This document shows positions 8,866-16,512 of a DNA stretch of 64,000 bases, in pieces. The stretch lies in the NCBI GenBank assembly GCA_041481445.1, contig JBGPBV010000015.1, positions 13,472 to 77,471 on the forward strand, given 5' to 3'. The number at the start of each line of letters is the position of its first letter. Within the stretch, counting starts at the first letter, position 1. The notes beneath the pieces are model-generated. The model had not been told where the DNA came from. It saw only the letters and a program-made list of their open reading frames with translations, and did not search any database. The position numbers were made by a program, and so were the translations under genes. Source of the stretch: AA29 sp041481445 (lineage in GTDB: Bacteria > Acidobacteriota > Vicinamibacteria > Fen-336).

Positions 8866-9971
8866 TGGCCACTCGCCTCGACTTCCGCCGGCGCCCGGCG
8901 CCCGAGAGCGCCCGCTTGCGCGTGGCCATGGTGGCGCCGTCCCTGGAGATCCTGGGCGGCCAGGGGGTCCAGGCGCAGGCGCTGGCCCAGGCCCTGGCCG
9001 CCGACGGCCACGTCGTGGACTTCGTCCCCATCAACCCCAGGTTCCCGCGCGGGTTGCGGGGGCTCCGCCGGCTCCCGTACGCCCGCACGATCCTGAACCA
9101 GGCCCTCTACCTCCCCAGCCTCGCCCGGCTTCGTCGCGCGGACGCCGTCCACGCCTTCTCCGCCTCGTACTGGTCGTTCCTGCTCGCGCCGGCGCCCGCC
9201 ATGCTGGTCGGACGGCTGATGCGGAAGCGCGTCATCCTGAACTATCGGAGCGGGGAGGCCGAAGACCATCTCACCTGGGGGATCCTGGTCCATCCCTGGC
9301 TGCGGCTGGCGCACGAGATCGTGGTCCCTTCGGAGTATCTCCGGGGCGTCTTCGCCCGTCACGGTTACGAGGTACGGGTGATCCGCAACGTGGTGGACAC
9401 CTCGCGGTTCCGCTATCGCGAGCGCGCGCCGTTGCGGCCCCGGCTGGTTTCCACGCGGAACCTCGAGCCCTATTACCGCGTGGACGTCACCGTGCAGGCC
9501 TTCGGGCTCGTCAAGGCGCGATACCCGGAGGCGACCCTGACCGTCGTGGGATACGGAAGCGAGGAAGAGAAGCTCCGGCGCCTGGCCGACTCCCTCGGCA
9601 CCGGTGGCATCCGCTTCGTGGGAAGGGCGGAGCGCCCGGCGTTGCCGGGCCTCTATGACGAGCACGACATCTTCGTCAATTCCTCCGTGGTCGACAACCA
9701 GCCCGTGTCGGTGCTGGAGGCCTTTGCCGCGGGACTGCCGGTCGTCTCGACGGCCACCGGCGACATCGGGGCGATGGTCCGTCAAGGGGACACCGGTCTC
9801 CTCGTGCCCCCGCGGGACCCCTCCGCCACCGCGGCGGCGATCACCGACCTGCTGGAGAGGCCCGATCGAGCGCGGCGGATGGCGCGGCAGGCACGACAGG
9901 AGGTGGAGGAGTACGCGTGGCCCGCCGTGCGTAGCCAGTGGGCGGCGGTCTACGGGGCGAGGCCGTGGTGA
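8865..9971 (+). CDS. Family 4 glycosyltransferase
   Basis: 368 residues. ATG 8865 overlaps the preceding TGA and was preferred over an upstream in-frame ATG at 8832. GT-B fold: the N-terminal half has LGGQGVQAQALAQAL (donor-binding GGxG loop), and the C-terminal half has RNVVDTSRF, STRNLEPYYRVD and the SVLEAFAAGLPVVST motif holding the phosphate-binding acidic residue. It is the last gene of the polysaccharide block; a 201-base gap follows. The sequence resembles PEP-CTERM/exosortase-type and capsular GT4 enzymes, but the sugar specificity is unknown. Confidence 0.9.
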   Translation: MATRLDFRRRPAPESARLRVAMVAPSLEILGGQGVQAQALAQALAADGHVVDFVPINPRFPRGLRGLRRLPYARTILNQALYLPSLARLRRADAVHAFSASYWSFLLAPAPAMLVGRLMRKRVILNYRSGEAEDHLTWGILVHPWLRLAHEIVVPSEYLRGVFARHGYEVRVIRNVVDTSRFRYRERAPLRPRLVSTRNLEPYYRVDVTVQAFGLVKARYPEATLTVVGYGSEEEKLRRLADSLGTGGIRFVGRAERPALPGLYDEHDIFVNSSVVDNQPVSVLEAFAAGLPVVSTATGDIGAMVRQGDTGLLVPPRDPSATAAAITDLLERPDRARRMARQARQEVEEYAWPAVRSQWAAVYGARPW

Positions 9972-10172
9972 GAGGAGCGGGATGCCGGCTCTTCGACGAG
10001 CTCGCGCGCGAGCCGATGATCGCGTCCTTCACGGCCTGGCTGACGACCTTGGCAATCTAGCGCCAATCGGCAAGCGCCCCCGCCCGCGGGGCGTCCAATA
10101 TTCACCTTCCAATGCGCGTCCCTGTTCGCCGATGTTCCGAGCGAACAGCACGGTACCGCGAAAGGAGCGACG
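9972..10172 (+). promoter_or_regulatory. Intergenic leader of the HDO-ACP operon with inverted repeat
   Basis: No convincing gene lies here. It contains an inverted repeat TTGGC-N8-GCCAA at 10049-10066 that could be an operator, and a strong ribosome site AAAGGAG (10161-10167) five bases before ATG 10173. No convincing -35/-10 pair is visible. As the only sizeable gap upstream of the nine-gene operon, this is the likeliest place for its promoter. Confidence 0.4.
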
Positions 10173-10859
10173 ATGACTTCAGGAGCTATTGGTGTTGTGA
10201 AGTCGAACGAATCGAAGATCGCGTCAATCCAAGGGTACATAGACCGGGCGATCGACGATCTTCTCGCGTCGCTCCGCCAGCCCGGACAGCTGTCCGCGGA
10301 GGAGCGGCGCGGAATCATCGCCCGCTACACGGCGGTGCTCGAGGGGAATTTCATCTACTGGATGACCGGCGCCTACATCTCGGTCGGGTCGGACGAGGCC
10401 CGCGCCAAGATCATGGACAATCTGCGCGAAGAAGTGCGCGACTGTCATCCCGGGATGATGCGACGGTTCGCCATTGCCGCCCACGCCATTCCGACCGATG
10501 CGGATGCGCAGGCCGTCTATCGCAACCTGATGAACGTTCGCTTGTTCATCGGACGACTGTCGGCGGTGCCGATCGTGGTGACGATGGCCTTCTTCGAAGG
10601 CTTCATCCAGCGGTTCATGTCCTATCTTGCCGAGCTCGCCCAGCGCCAGGGCTCGGCCGAGATGGAATACACGGACGTCCATGGCGTTTGTGACATCACC
10701 CATACCCAAGAGCTCTTCCGGGCGCTGGAAGCGGAGATGGTGCTCGTGCACTCCTTGCCCGAGAAGGAGATCTTCGAAGGAGTCGAGCTCCTTCGGACCC
10801 TGATCCAGAGCATCGTCGTCGACAACGAGACCGCTCGTGAGATGCGGACGCCGCAATGA
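10173..10859 (+). CDS. Haem-oxygenase-like diiron oxidase/oxygenase (HDO superfamily)
   Basis: 228 residues, wholly alpha-helical in pattern. The metal-site signature of haem-oxygenase-like diiron enzymes is present: H170-x3-D174-x2-H177 in VHGVCDITH, with E57, E86/E87, H92 (LREEVRDCHP) and E142 (FFEGF) as further candidate ligands. Known members activate O2 for oxidative decarboxylation (UndA), C-C cleavage (BesC), N-oxygenation (SznF) or nitrile formation (AetD). The next gene, overlapping by ATGA, encodes a carrier protein, so the substrate may be bound as a thioester; that is inference. A strong AAAGGAG site precedes the ATG. The exact reaction cannot be predicted; an inactive scaffold is unlikely because the metal ligands appear complete. 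Confidence 0.8.
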   Translation: MTSGAIGVVKSNESKIASIQGYIDRAIDDLLASLRQPGQLSAEERRGIIARYTAVLEGNFIYWMTGAYISVGSDEARAKIMDNLREEVRDCHPGMMRRFAIAAHAIPTDADAQAVYRNLMNVRLFIGRLSAVPIVVTMAFFEGFIQRFMSYLAELAQRQGSAEMEYTDVHGVCDITHTQELFRALEAEMVLVHSLPEKEIFEGVELLRTLIQSIVVDNETAREMRTPQ

Positions 10860-11140
10860 GCGGCGAGGAAACCATGTCAGTCAAGGCAACCGTGATTTCG
10901 GAGATTCAGCGGATTGCAGAGGACGACAGCAAGAGTCTGCCTCCTCTGACCGACGACCTGGTCTTGCTCGATTCGGGGCTCGACTCGCTCGGCATCGCCA
11001 TCCTCGTGGCTCGGCTCGAAGAGACATTGGGATTCGATCCGTTCACCGAAACCGACGACATTGCCTATCCGGTGACGCTGGGTGACTTCATCAGGTTCTA
11101 TGAACACGCCGCCGAATCCCATGGCGTCGATTCGAGATAG
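10856..11140 (+). CDS. Acyl/peptidyl carrier protein
   Basis: 94 residues (88 if the ATG at 10874 is used). The phosphopantetheine attachment site is Ser44 in DSGLDSLG, with an acidic helix II (ARLEETLGFDPF) typical of ACPs. A stand-alone carrier placed between an HDO oxygenase and an adenylating ligase implies that an acid is loaded on it and modified while tethered. It overlaps both neighbours (ATGA at the 5' end; the ligase starts about 20 bases before its stop). The D-x-F-x-E stretch after helix II is longer than in fatty-acid AcpP, pointing to a dedicated secondary-metabolic carrier. No 4'-phosphopantetheinyl transferase is encoded nearby. Confidence 0.9.
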   Translation: MSGEETMSVKATVISEIQRIAEDDSKSLPPLTDDLVLLDSGLDSLGIAILVARLEETLGFDPFTETDDIAYPVTLGDFIRFYEHAAESHGVDSR

Positions 11141-12503
11141 GCTGGGTAGCCCGCCGGAGGGCCCGGAGCGCTTCCTGTGGGGTGCCACGGCCAGCGTTCG
11201 TCTCGGCCACCGTCTCGACGGCACGGGCCTCCGCGGCCGGGTGGCGGAGCTCGCCCGGCGGTCGGTTCTGATCGCCACTCGGGATCAGTTCGCCACGGCA
11301 TTGGCGCTCATCGAGCTGGACGGAATTGCCCGCCGCCTGGTCATCTGCACACCTGACCTGCCGCCCGAGCATCTTCCCGCCGTCGTAGCCAAAGCGGGCG
11401 TGGATGCGATCGTGTCGGATCGCGATGGCGGCCATGACGCATTGGGCGTTCCCCTGCGGGTTCTCTGCAACGGCACCGTCATGCCAGCCAAAGAGACGCC
11501 GGTCACGTGCTGCAGAACGGAGTGGGTGCTCCTCACCTCCGGCACCACCGGGGCGCCCAAAATGCTCGTTCACAGCTTCGCCAGCTTGACGGCGCCCATC
11601 GGCAGCGCCCTGGGGCAGCGCGCCGACGTCGTGTGGGGCACGTTCTACGACATCCGGCGGTATGGGGGGCTCCAGATCTTTCTCCGGGCCGTCCTGGGCC
11701 CCGGTTCCTTCGTGCTTTCCGGCGCCGGCGAGCCGACGGGAGATCATCTCGTGCGGCTGGGCGCGCATGGGGCGACGCACGTTTCGGGGACCCCCTCGCA
11801 TTGGCGTCGTGCCCTGATGAGCCCGGACGCCCGTGCGATCGCGCCGCGCTACATCCGCCTATCCGGAGAAATCGCGGACCAGGGGATCCTGAACGCTCTC
11901 CATTCGTTCTACCCGCAGGCCAGCGTCGGCCATGCCTTCGCCTCCACGGAGGCCGGCGTGGGATTCGAAGTCAACGATGGTCTCGAGGGGTTTCCGGCGA
12001 GCATGGTCGGCGCGCCCGGCGACGTGCAGATCAAGGTCGTCGAAGGTTCGCTGCGCATCCGTTCCGCGCGGAATGCCGTCCGCTATGTCGGCGATGACGA
12101 CTCCACGCTCACCGATGACGAAGGCTTCGTCGACACCGGCGACATGGTGGAACGCCGCGGCGACCGGTACTACTTCCTCGGTCGAAGGAGCGGCATCATC
12201 AACGTCGGAGGATTGAAGGTCTACCCGGAGGAAGTCGAGGCGGCGATCAACCGACACCCGGCGGTGCGCATGTCGATGGTGCGGTCCCGGAGAAGTCCCA
12301 TTACCGGTTCCCTCGTCGCCGCCGACGTCGTCTTGAAGGGAGAGCCCGATTCGAGCGGCGCCGCTGGCGAGATGGTGGACTTCAAGCGCGAGATCCTCCA
12401 GATCTGTCACGACCGCCTGGCCCCCCACAAGATTCCGGCGACCATCCGTTTCGTTCCTGCCCTGGAGATTGCCGCCGCCGGCAAGCTGGCCCGTCATGCG
12501 TAG
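11121..12503 (+). CDS. Compact AMP-forming ligase (candidate acyl-ACP synthetase)
   Basis: 460 residues from ATG 11121 (ATG 11100 and GTG 11082 are alternatives). ANL-superfamily adenylating enzyme: P-loop LLTSGTTGAPK near 138-147, a STEAG aromatic-substitute motif (normally Y-G-x-T-E) near 275, DTGD in the hinge region, R-R-S-G-I-I-N-V-G-G and the terminal catalytic lysine in GKLAR. The N-terminal subdomain is about 100 residues shorter than in acyl-CoA synthetases, as in ligases that charge stand-alone carrier proteins. It overlaps the carrier gene, so loading that carrier is the simplest role. Substrate unknown; an aminoacyl or small carboxylic acid is possible. Confidence 0.85.
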   Translation: MASIRDRLGSPPEGPERFLWGATASVRLGHRLDGTGLRGRVAELARRSVLIATRDQFATALALIELDGIARRLVICTPDLPPEHLPAVVAKAGVDAIVSDRDGGHDALGVPLRVLCNGTVMPAKETPVTCCRTEWVLLTSGTTGAPKMLVHSFASLTAPIGSALGQRADVVWGTFYDIRRYGGLQIFLRAVLGPGSFVLSGAGEPTGDHLVRLGAHGATHVSGTPSHWRRALMSPDARAIAPRYIRLSGEIADQGILNALHSFYPQASVGHAFASTEAGVGFEVNDGLEGFPASMVGAPGDVQIKVVEGSLRIRSARNAVRYVGDDDSTLTDDEGFVDTGDMVERRGDRYYFLGRRSGIINVGGLKVYPEEVEAAINRHPAVRMSMVRSRRSPITGSLVAADVVLKGEPDSSGAAGEMVDFKREILQICHDRLAPHKIPATIRFVPALEIAAAGKLARHA

Positions 12504-13230
12504 GGTGATCGTGACGGGCGGAAGCCGGGGCCTGGGTCTGGGGATCGTCCGCCGGCTCACCGCCGAGGGCTACTGCGCCGTCGCCGTCGCGCGGCAGATG
12601 AACGATCAGCTCGCCTCGACGATCGAACGCGCGGAGCGGTCGCGTTCGGGGTCGCTCCATTTCATGCCGTTCGATCTCGGAGACGTGCAGGAGATACCGA
12701 ACTTCGTCAAGAAGCTGCGGAAGGATTTCGGCCCGATCTACGGGCTCGTCAACAACGCCGCGCTGGGCTCGGAGGGCGCGCTGGCCCTCATGCACAATGC
12801 GCAAATCGAGCGCCTGATTCGCCTGAATACGCTCTCGCCAATCATCCTGACCAAATACGTGGTCCGCCACATGATGGCGGACGGCGGCGGCCGCGTCGTC
12901 AACGTCGCGTCGATCGTTGGCTTCACGGGATACAGCGGCCTCTCGGTCTACAGCGCGACGAAAGCGTCCTTGATTGGATTCACGCGATCGCTGGCGCGCG
13001 AGGTCGGCCGGCGCGGCGTCAACGTGAACGCGGTCGCGCCCGGATTCCTGGACACGGAGATGACCCAGGGCCTGGACGGCGAGCGCCGCGAGCAGGTGGC
13101 GCGCCGGAGCGCGCTGGGCCGGTTTCCCGAAGTGGACGACGTCGCCGACGCGGTCGAGTTTCTGCTCGGATCGAAGGCCAAGAGCATCAGCGGGACCGTG
13201 CTCACCGTGGATGCGGGCAGCACGGCGTGA
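12496..13230 (+). CDS. Short-chain dehydrogenase/reductase, FabG-like
   Basis: 244 residues. Classical SDR: NAD(P)-binding TGGSRGLG at 7-14, NNAA at 86-89, catalytic Ser139, Tyr152 and Lys156 (YSATK), and the PG motif near 180. An Arg directly after TGGS favours NADPH. Closest in pattern to 3-oxoacyl-ACP reductases, which fits a carrier-bound substrate made by the neighbours. ATG 12496 lies inside the end of the ligase gene; a slightly longer in-frame version from 12469 is less likely. In this operon it would reduce a keto or oxidise a hydroxy intermediate; direction and substrate are unknown. Confidence 0.92.
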   Translation: MRRVIVTGGSRGLGLGIVRRLTAEGYCAVAVARQMNDQLASTIERAERSRSGSLHFMPFDLGDVQEIPNFVKKLRKDFGPIYGLVNNAALGSEGALALMHNAQIERLIRLNTLSPIILTKYVVRHMMADGGGRVVNVASIVGFTGYSGLSVYSATKASLIGFTRSLAREVGRRGVNVNAVAPGFLDTEMTQGLDGERREQVARRSALGRFPEVDDVADAVEFLLGSKAKSISGTVLTVDAGSTA

Positions 13231-13255
13231 ACGGTCGTATCAAGGTGCTCGAGCC

Positions 13256-15112
13256 ATGACCGTCAACCAGGCCGAGACGGCCGTGCGACCTGCCCCCGGC
13301 AAACCGTCGTCGGCCAAGGCCTGGTCGCGCGCCCTCGAGCTGACCGCACCGATCGTCCGACGTCCCGATCGCATCTTGCCGACCGTCATCGAGGAGCTCG
13401 CGGAGAAGCTCGGGGACGCGCCGGCCCTCCTCTCGGACGGCGAGTGCCTGACCTATCGTGCCCTCGCGGAACGATCGACGCGATATGCCCGGTGGGCGAT
13501 CGAGCAGGAGCTCGCCAAGGGCGACGCCGTCTGCCTCTTGATGCCGAACCGCCCTGAGTACATGGCCATCTGGCTCGGGATCACGCGCGTCGGCGGCGTC
13601 GTCGCGCTGCTCAACACGAATCTCGCCGGGCCCTCGCTCGCGCATTGCATCAACATCGCCGCCCCCCGACATCTCATCGTGGCCGTGGAGCTCATCGATC
13701 GGGTGACCGCCCTGCGGCAAGACCTCGCCGGTGCGCCGAAGATCTGGGTTCACGGCGCCGGTCACGACCACTGTCCGCGCATCGACCACGAAATCGAACG
13801 ATACCGCGGCGACACGCTGCCGGAGGCCGAGCGCCGGCCCGTGACCATCGACGATCGCGCGCTCTACATCTACACCTCCGGCACGACCGGGCTGCCCAAG
13901 GCCGCCAACGTGAGCCATGCCCGGGTGATGCAATGGAGCCACTGGTTCGCCGGGCTGATGGACACTCGCTCGAGCGACCGGATGTACACCTGCCTGCCGA
14001 TGTATCACAGCGTCGGCGGCGTGCTCGCGACGGGTGCGGTCCTGGTGGGCGGCGGCTCGGTGGTGATCCGCGAAACATTCTCTGGACACCACTTCTGGAG
14101 TGACGTCGTCCGCTGGGACTGCACGCTGTTCCAGTACATCGGTGAGCTGTGCCGGTACCTGCTGCATGCCGAGCCGCACCCGCCCGAGAGGGATCACCGG
14201 ATCAGGATGTGTTGCGGCAACGGGCTGAGGCCTGACGTCTGGAACTCCTTCAAGGAACGGTTTCGCATTCCGCAGATCCTGGAGTTCTACGCGGCGACGG
14301 AGGGCAACGTCTCGCTGGTCAATGTGGAAGGCAGGCCCGGCGCCATCGGCCGCGTCCCGCTGTTCCTGGCCCACCGATTTCCGGCGACGCTCGTGAAATA
14401 CGACGCGGAGGCGGACGCGCCCGTGCGCGACGCGCGCGGATTCTGCGTTCGCTGTGCGCCGAACGAAGTGGGCGAAGCGATCGGCCAGCTTCTGAGGGAC
14501 CGGTCGAACGTTGGCAGCCGGTTCGAGGGCTACACGGACGAGGAAGCCTCGGAGAACAAGATCCTGCGCAATGTGGTGGAGCCGGGAGACGCGTGGTTCC
14601 GGACGGGCGACCTGATGCGAAAGGACGAGCACGGCTATTTCTATTTCGTCGATCGGATTGGCGACACCTTCCGTTGGAAGGGCGAGAACGTCGCCACCTC
14701 CGAGGTCTCGGAGGCGATCTGCGGGTTTCCGGGAATCAGGGAGGCCAACGTCTACGGCGTGGCCATTCCGGGCACCGACGGCCGGGCGGGCATGGCGACC
14801 ATCGTCACCGACGATGGGCTGGATCTCGCCGCCTTCCGGACGCACCTGGTCGACCGCCTCCCCGAGTACGCGCGGCCGGTATTCCTGCGCGTGCGGGACG
14901 ACTTGGAAGTGACCGCCACCTTCAAGCACACAAAGAGCGCTTTGGTGCGCGAAGGTTACGACCCGGTCGCAATCGCAGACGCCATCTATTTCGACGATCG
15001 CGAACGCCAGGCGTTCGTCCGGCTCGACAAGGCGCTTCACGACCGCATCCAGAGCGGCCAGATCCGCCCTGACCGCCGTCCGAATGCGGCACGCGGCAGC
15101 AAGACAGGCTGA
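13256..15112 (+). CDS. FATP-like acyl-CoA synthetase
   Basis: 618 residues. ANL-family enzyme with P-loop YIYTSGTTGLPK (~204-215), the A5-type motif FYAATEGNVSLVN characteristic of the FATP/very-long-chain acyl-CoA synthetase branch, FRTGDLM, and FRWKGENVATSEV. It activates a carboxylic acid, usually a long or bulky fatty acid, to the CoA thioester via acyl-AMP. It is the second adenylating enzyme of the operon; together with the compact ligase it suggests two different acid inputs. A 25-base gap separates it from the SDR gene. The C-terminal ~20 residues are basic and polar. Specificity is unknown. Confidence 0.9.
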   Translation: MTVNQAETAVRPAPGKPSSAKAWSRALELTAPIVRRPDRILPTVIEELAEKLGDAPALLSDGECLTYRALAERSTRYARWAIEQELAKGDAVCLLMPNRPEYMAIWLGITRVGGVVALLNTNLAGPSLAHCINIAAPRHLIVAVELIDRVTALRQDLAGAPKIWVHGAGHDHCPRIDHEIERYRGDTLPEAERRPVTIDDRALYIYTSGTTGLPKAANVSHARVMQWSHWFAGLMDTRSSDRMYTCLPMYHSVGGVLATGAVLVGGGSVVIRETFSGHHFWSDVVRWDCTLFQYIGELCRYLLHAEPHPPERDHRIRMCCGNGLRPDVWNSFKERFRIPQILEFYAATEGNVSLVNVEGRPGAIGRVPLFLAHRFPATLVKYDAEADAPVRDARGFCVRCAPNEVGEAIGQLLRDRSNVGSRFEGYTDEEASENKILRNVVEPGDAWFRTGDLMRKDEHGYFYFVDRIGDTFRWKGENVATSEVSEAICGFPGIREANVYGVAIPGTDGRAGMATIVTDDGLDLAAFRTHLVDRLPEYARPVFLRVRDDLEVTATFKHTKSALVREGYDPVAIADAIYFDDRERQAFVRLDKALHDRIQSGQIRPDRRPNAARGSKTG

Positions 15113-15129
15113 GGTGCGTGAGCTCACCC

Positions 15130-16512
15130 ATGGCGTTTGATCAAATCCGGAGTGTCGTGGCCACGCTCGAGTCCGACATCGCGAGCGGCCCCATCGTCCC
15201 GACGGTGGCGCCGCACGAGATTCGCAACTACCTCGGCTCGCGCTATGACTTCACGAAGCCAATGGCACTCGACGACGTCACCGCGGACGTCGAAGGGATG
15301 ATGCGGAGGTGGCAGGTGCAGGTCACCCATCCGCGTTACTTCGGCCTCTTCAACCCGAGCGTGACCCTGGCGTCGGTGATCGCGGACACGCTGGTCGCCA
15401 TGTACAACCCGCAACTGGCGACCTGGCGTACCTCGCCGGCGGCGAACGAGATCGAACGTCACACCCTTGCCTGGCTGACGGGCAAGTTCGGCCTGCCCGC
15501 CGCCACGATTGCCAGCTTCACGACCGGCGGAGCCGAGGCGAACCTCTCGGCGGTGATCGTGGCATTGACGCGGGCCTTCCCGGAGTACGGCGAAGGCGGG
15601 CTTCGGAGCCTGTCCGCGTCGCCGACCATCTACCTGACCCACGAAGCCCACGACTCGTTCCACAAGATCGCGCACATGACGGGGATCGGGCGCCGGGCGC
15701 TGCGGACGGTCGCGACCGACCGCGATCTGAAGATGGATCTCGTGGATCTGGCCAGACGAGTCGCCGAGGATCGCCGAAACGGGCTCGCGCCCGTCATGGT
15801 CGTCGGTACTGCCGGGACCACGGCGGCGGGCGCGATCGATCCCCTGCCGGATCTGGCTTGCTTCTGCCGGTCGGAGGAGCTGTGGCTTCACGTCGACGCG
15901 GCGTGGGGGGGCGCCGCCATCCTCTCCCCACGCCTCCGCGGTCATCTCGCCGGCATCGAGGCTGCCGACTCGATCACGTGCGACGCGCATAAATGGTTCT
16001 CGGTGCCCATGGGTGCCGGGATGTTCTTCTGCCGGCATCCCGACGCGGTTGGCGAGGCTTTCCGCGCGCAGACCTCCTACATGCCGGGAAGGACGGCGGG
16101 GCCGGTGGCCGATCCCTACACCACCTCGGTTCAGTGGTCGCGCCGCTTCATCGGCTTGAAGCTGTTTCTTGCCCTCGCCCAGCACGGCGAGTCCGGGTAC
16201 GTCGAGATGATCGAGCACCAGGCTCGCATGGGTGACGTGCTGCGGGAGTCGGTCGAGCGTGCGGGGTGGCGCATCGTCAACCGCACGCCCCTGCCCCTCG
16301 TGTGCTTCACCCGGGATGGCCTCGTCGCCCGCCGCTTCCTCGCCGCGCTTCACGAGCGTCAGATCGCATGGATGTCGGAAGTACGCCTGGGCGACGAAGC
16401 GCCGGTCGTGCGTGCGTGTGTCACGAGTTTCCGGACAAGCCAGGCCGACATCGAGTGGGTGGTGCGCGAGATGAGCCGGCTCGCTTTGCAGGAGTCCGAG
16501 GTCAGGGCATGA
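15130..16512 (+). CDS. PLP-dependent group II decarboxylase
   Basis: 460 residues from ATG 15130; GTG 15118 is also in frame. Fold-type I PLP enzyme of the aromatic amino acid/glutamate/diaminobutyrate decarboxylase family: FTTGGAEANLSA binds the PLP phosphate (~130-141), HVDAAWGG holds the Asp contacting the pyridine N (D256), and Lys288 in CDAHKWF forms the Schiff base. Decarboxylation of an amino acid to an amine is the family reaction, but some members catalyse decarboxylative oxidation or condensation. Sitting next to the MetY-like gene (ATGA overlap), it may act on the amino acid formed by that enzyme. Substrate unknown. Confidence 0.88.
   Translation: MAFDQIRSVVATLESDIASGPIVPTVAPHEIRNYLGSRYDFTKPMALDDVTADVEGMMRRWQVQVTHPRYFGLFNPSVTLASVIADTLVAMYNPQLATWRTSPAANEIERHTLAWLTGKFGLPAATIASFTTGGAEANLSAVIVALTRAFPEYGEGGLRSLSASPTIYLTHEAHDSFHKIAHMTGIGRRALRTVATDRDLKMDLVDLARRVAEDRRNGLAPVMVVGTAGTTAAGAIDPLPDLACFCRSEELWLHVDAAWGGAAILSPRLRGHLAGIEAADSITCDAHKWFSVPMGAGMFFCRHPDAVGEAFRAQTSYMPGRTAGPVADPYTTSVQWSRRFIGLKLFLALAQHGESGYVEMIEHQARMGDVLRESVERAGWRIVNRTPLPLVCFTRDGLVARRFLAALHERQIAWMSEVRLGDEAPVVRACVTSFRTSQADIEWVVREMSRLALQESEVRA

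Noticed and set aside
9604..10176. 190-residue plus-strand frame reaching into the operon leader
   Set aside because: It overlaps the end of the GT4 gene out of frame, and its residues are Arg/Ser/Pro-rich without domain similarity.
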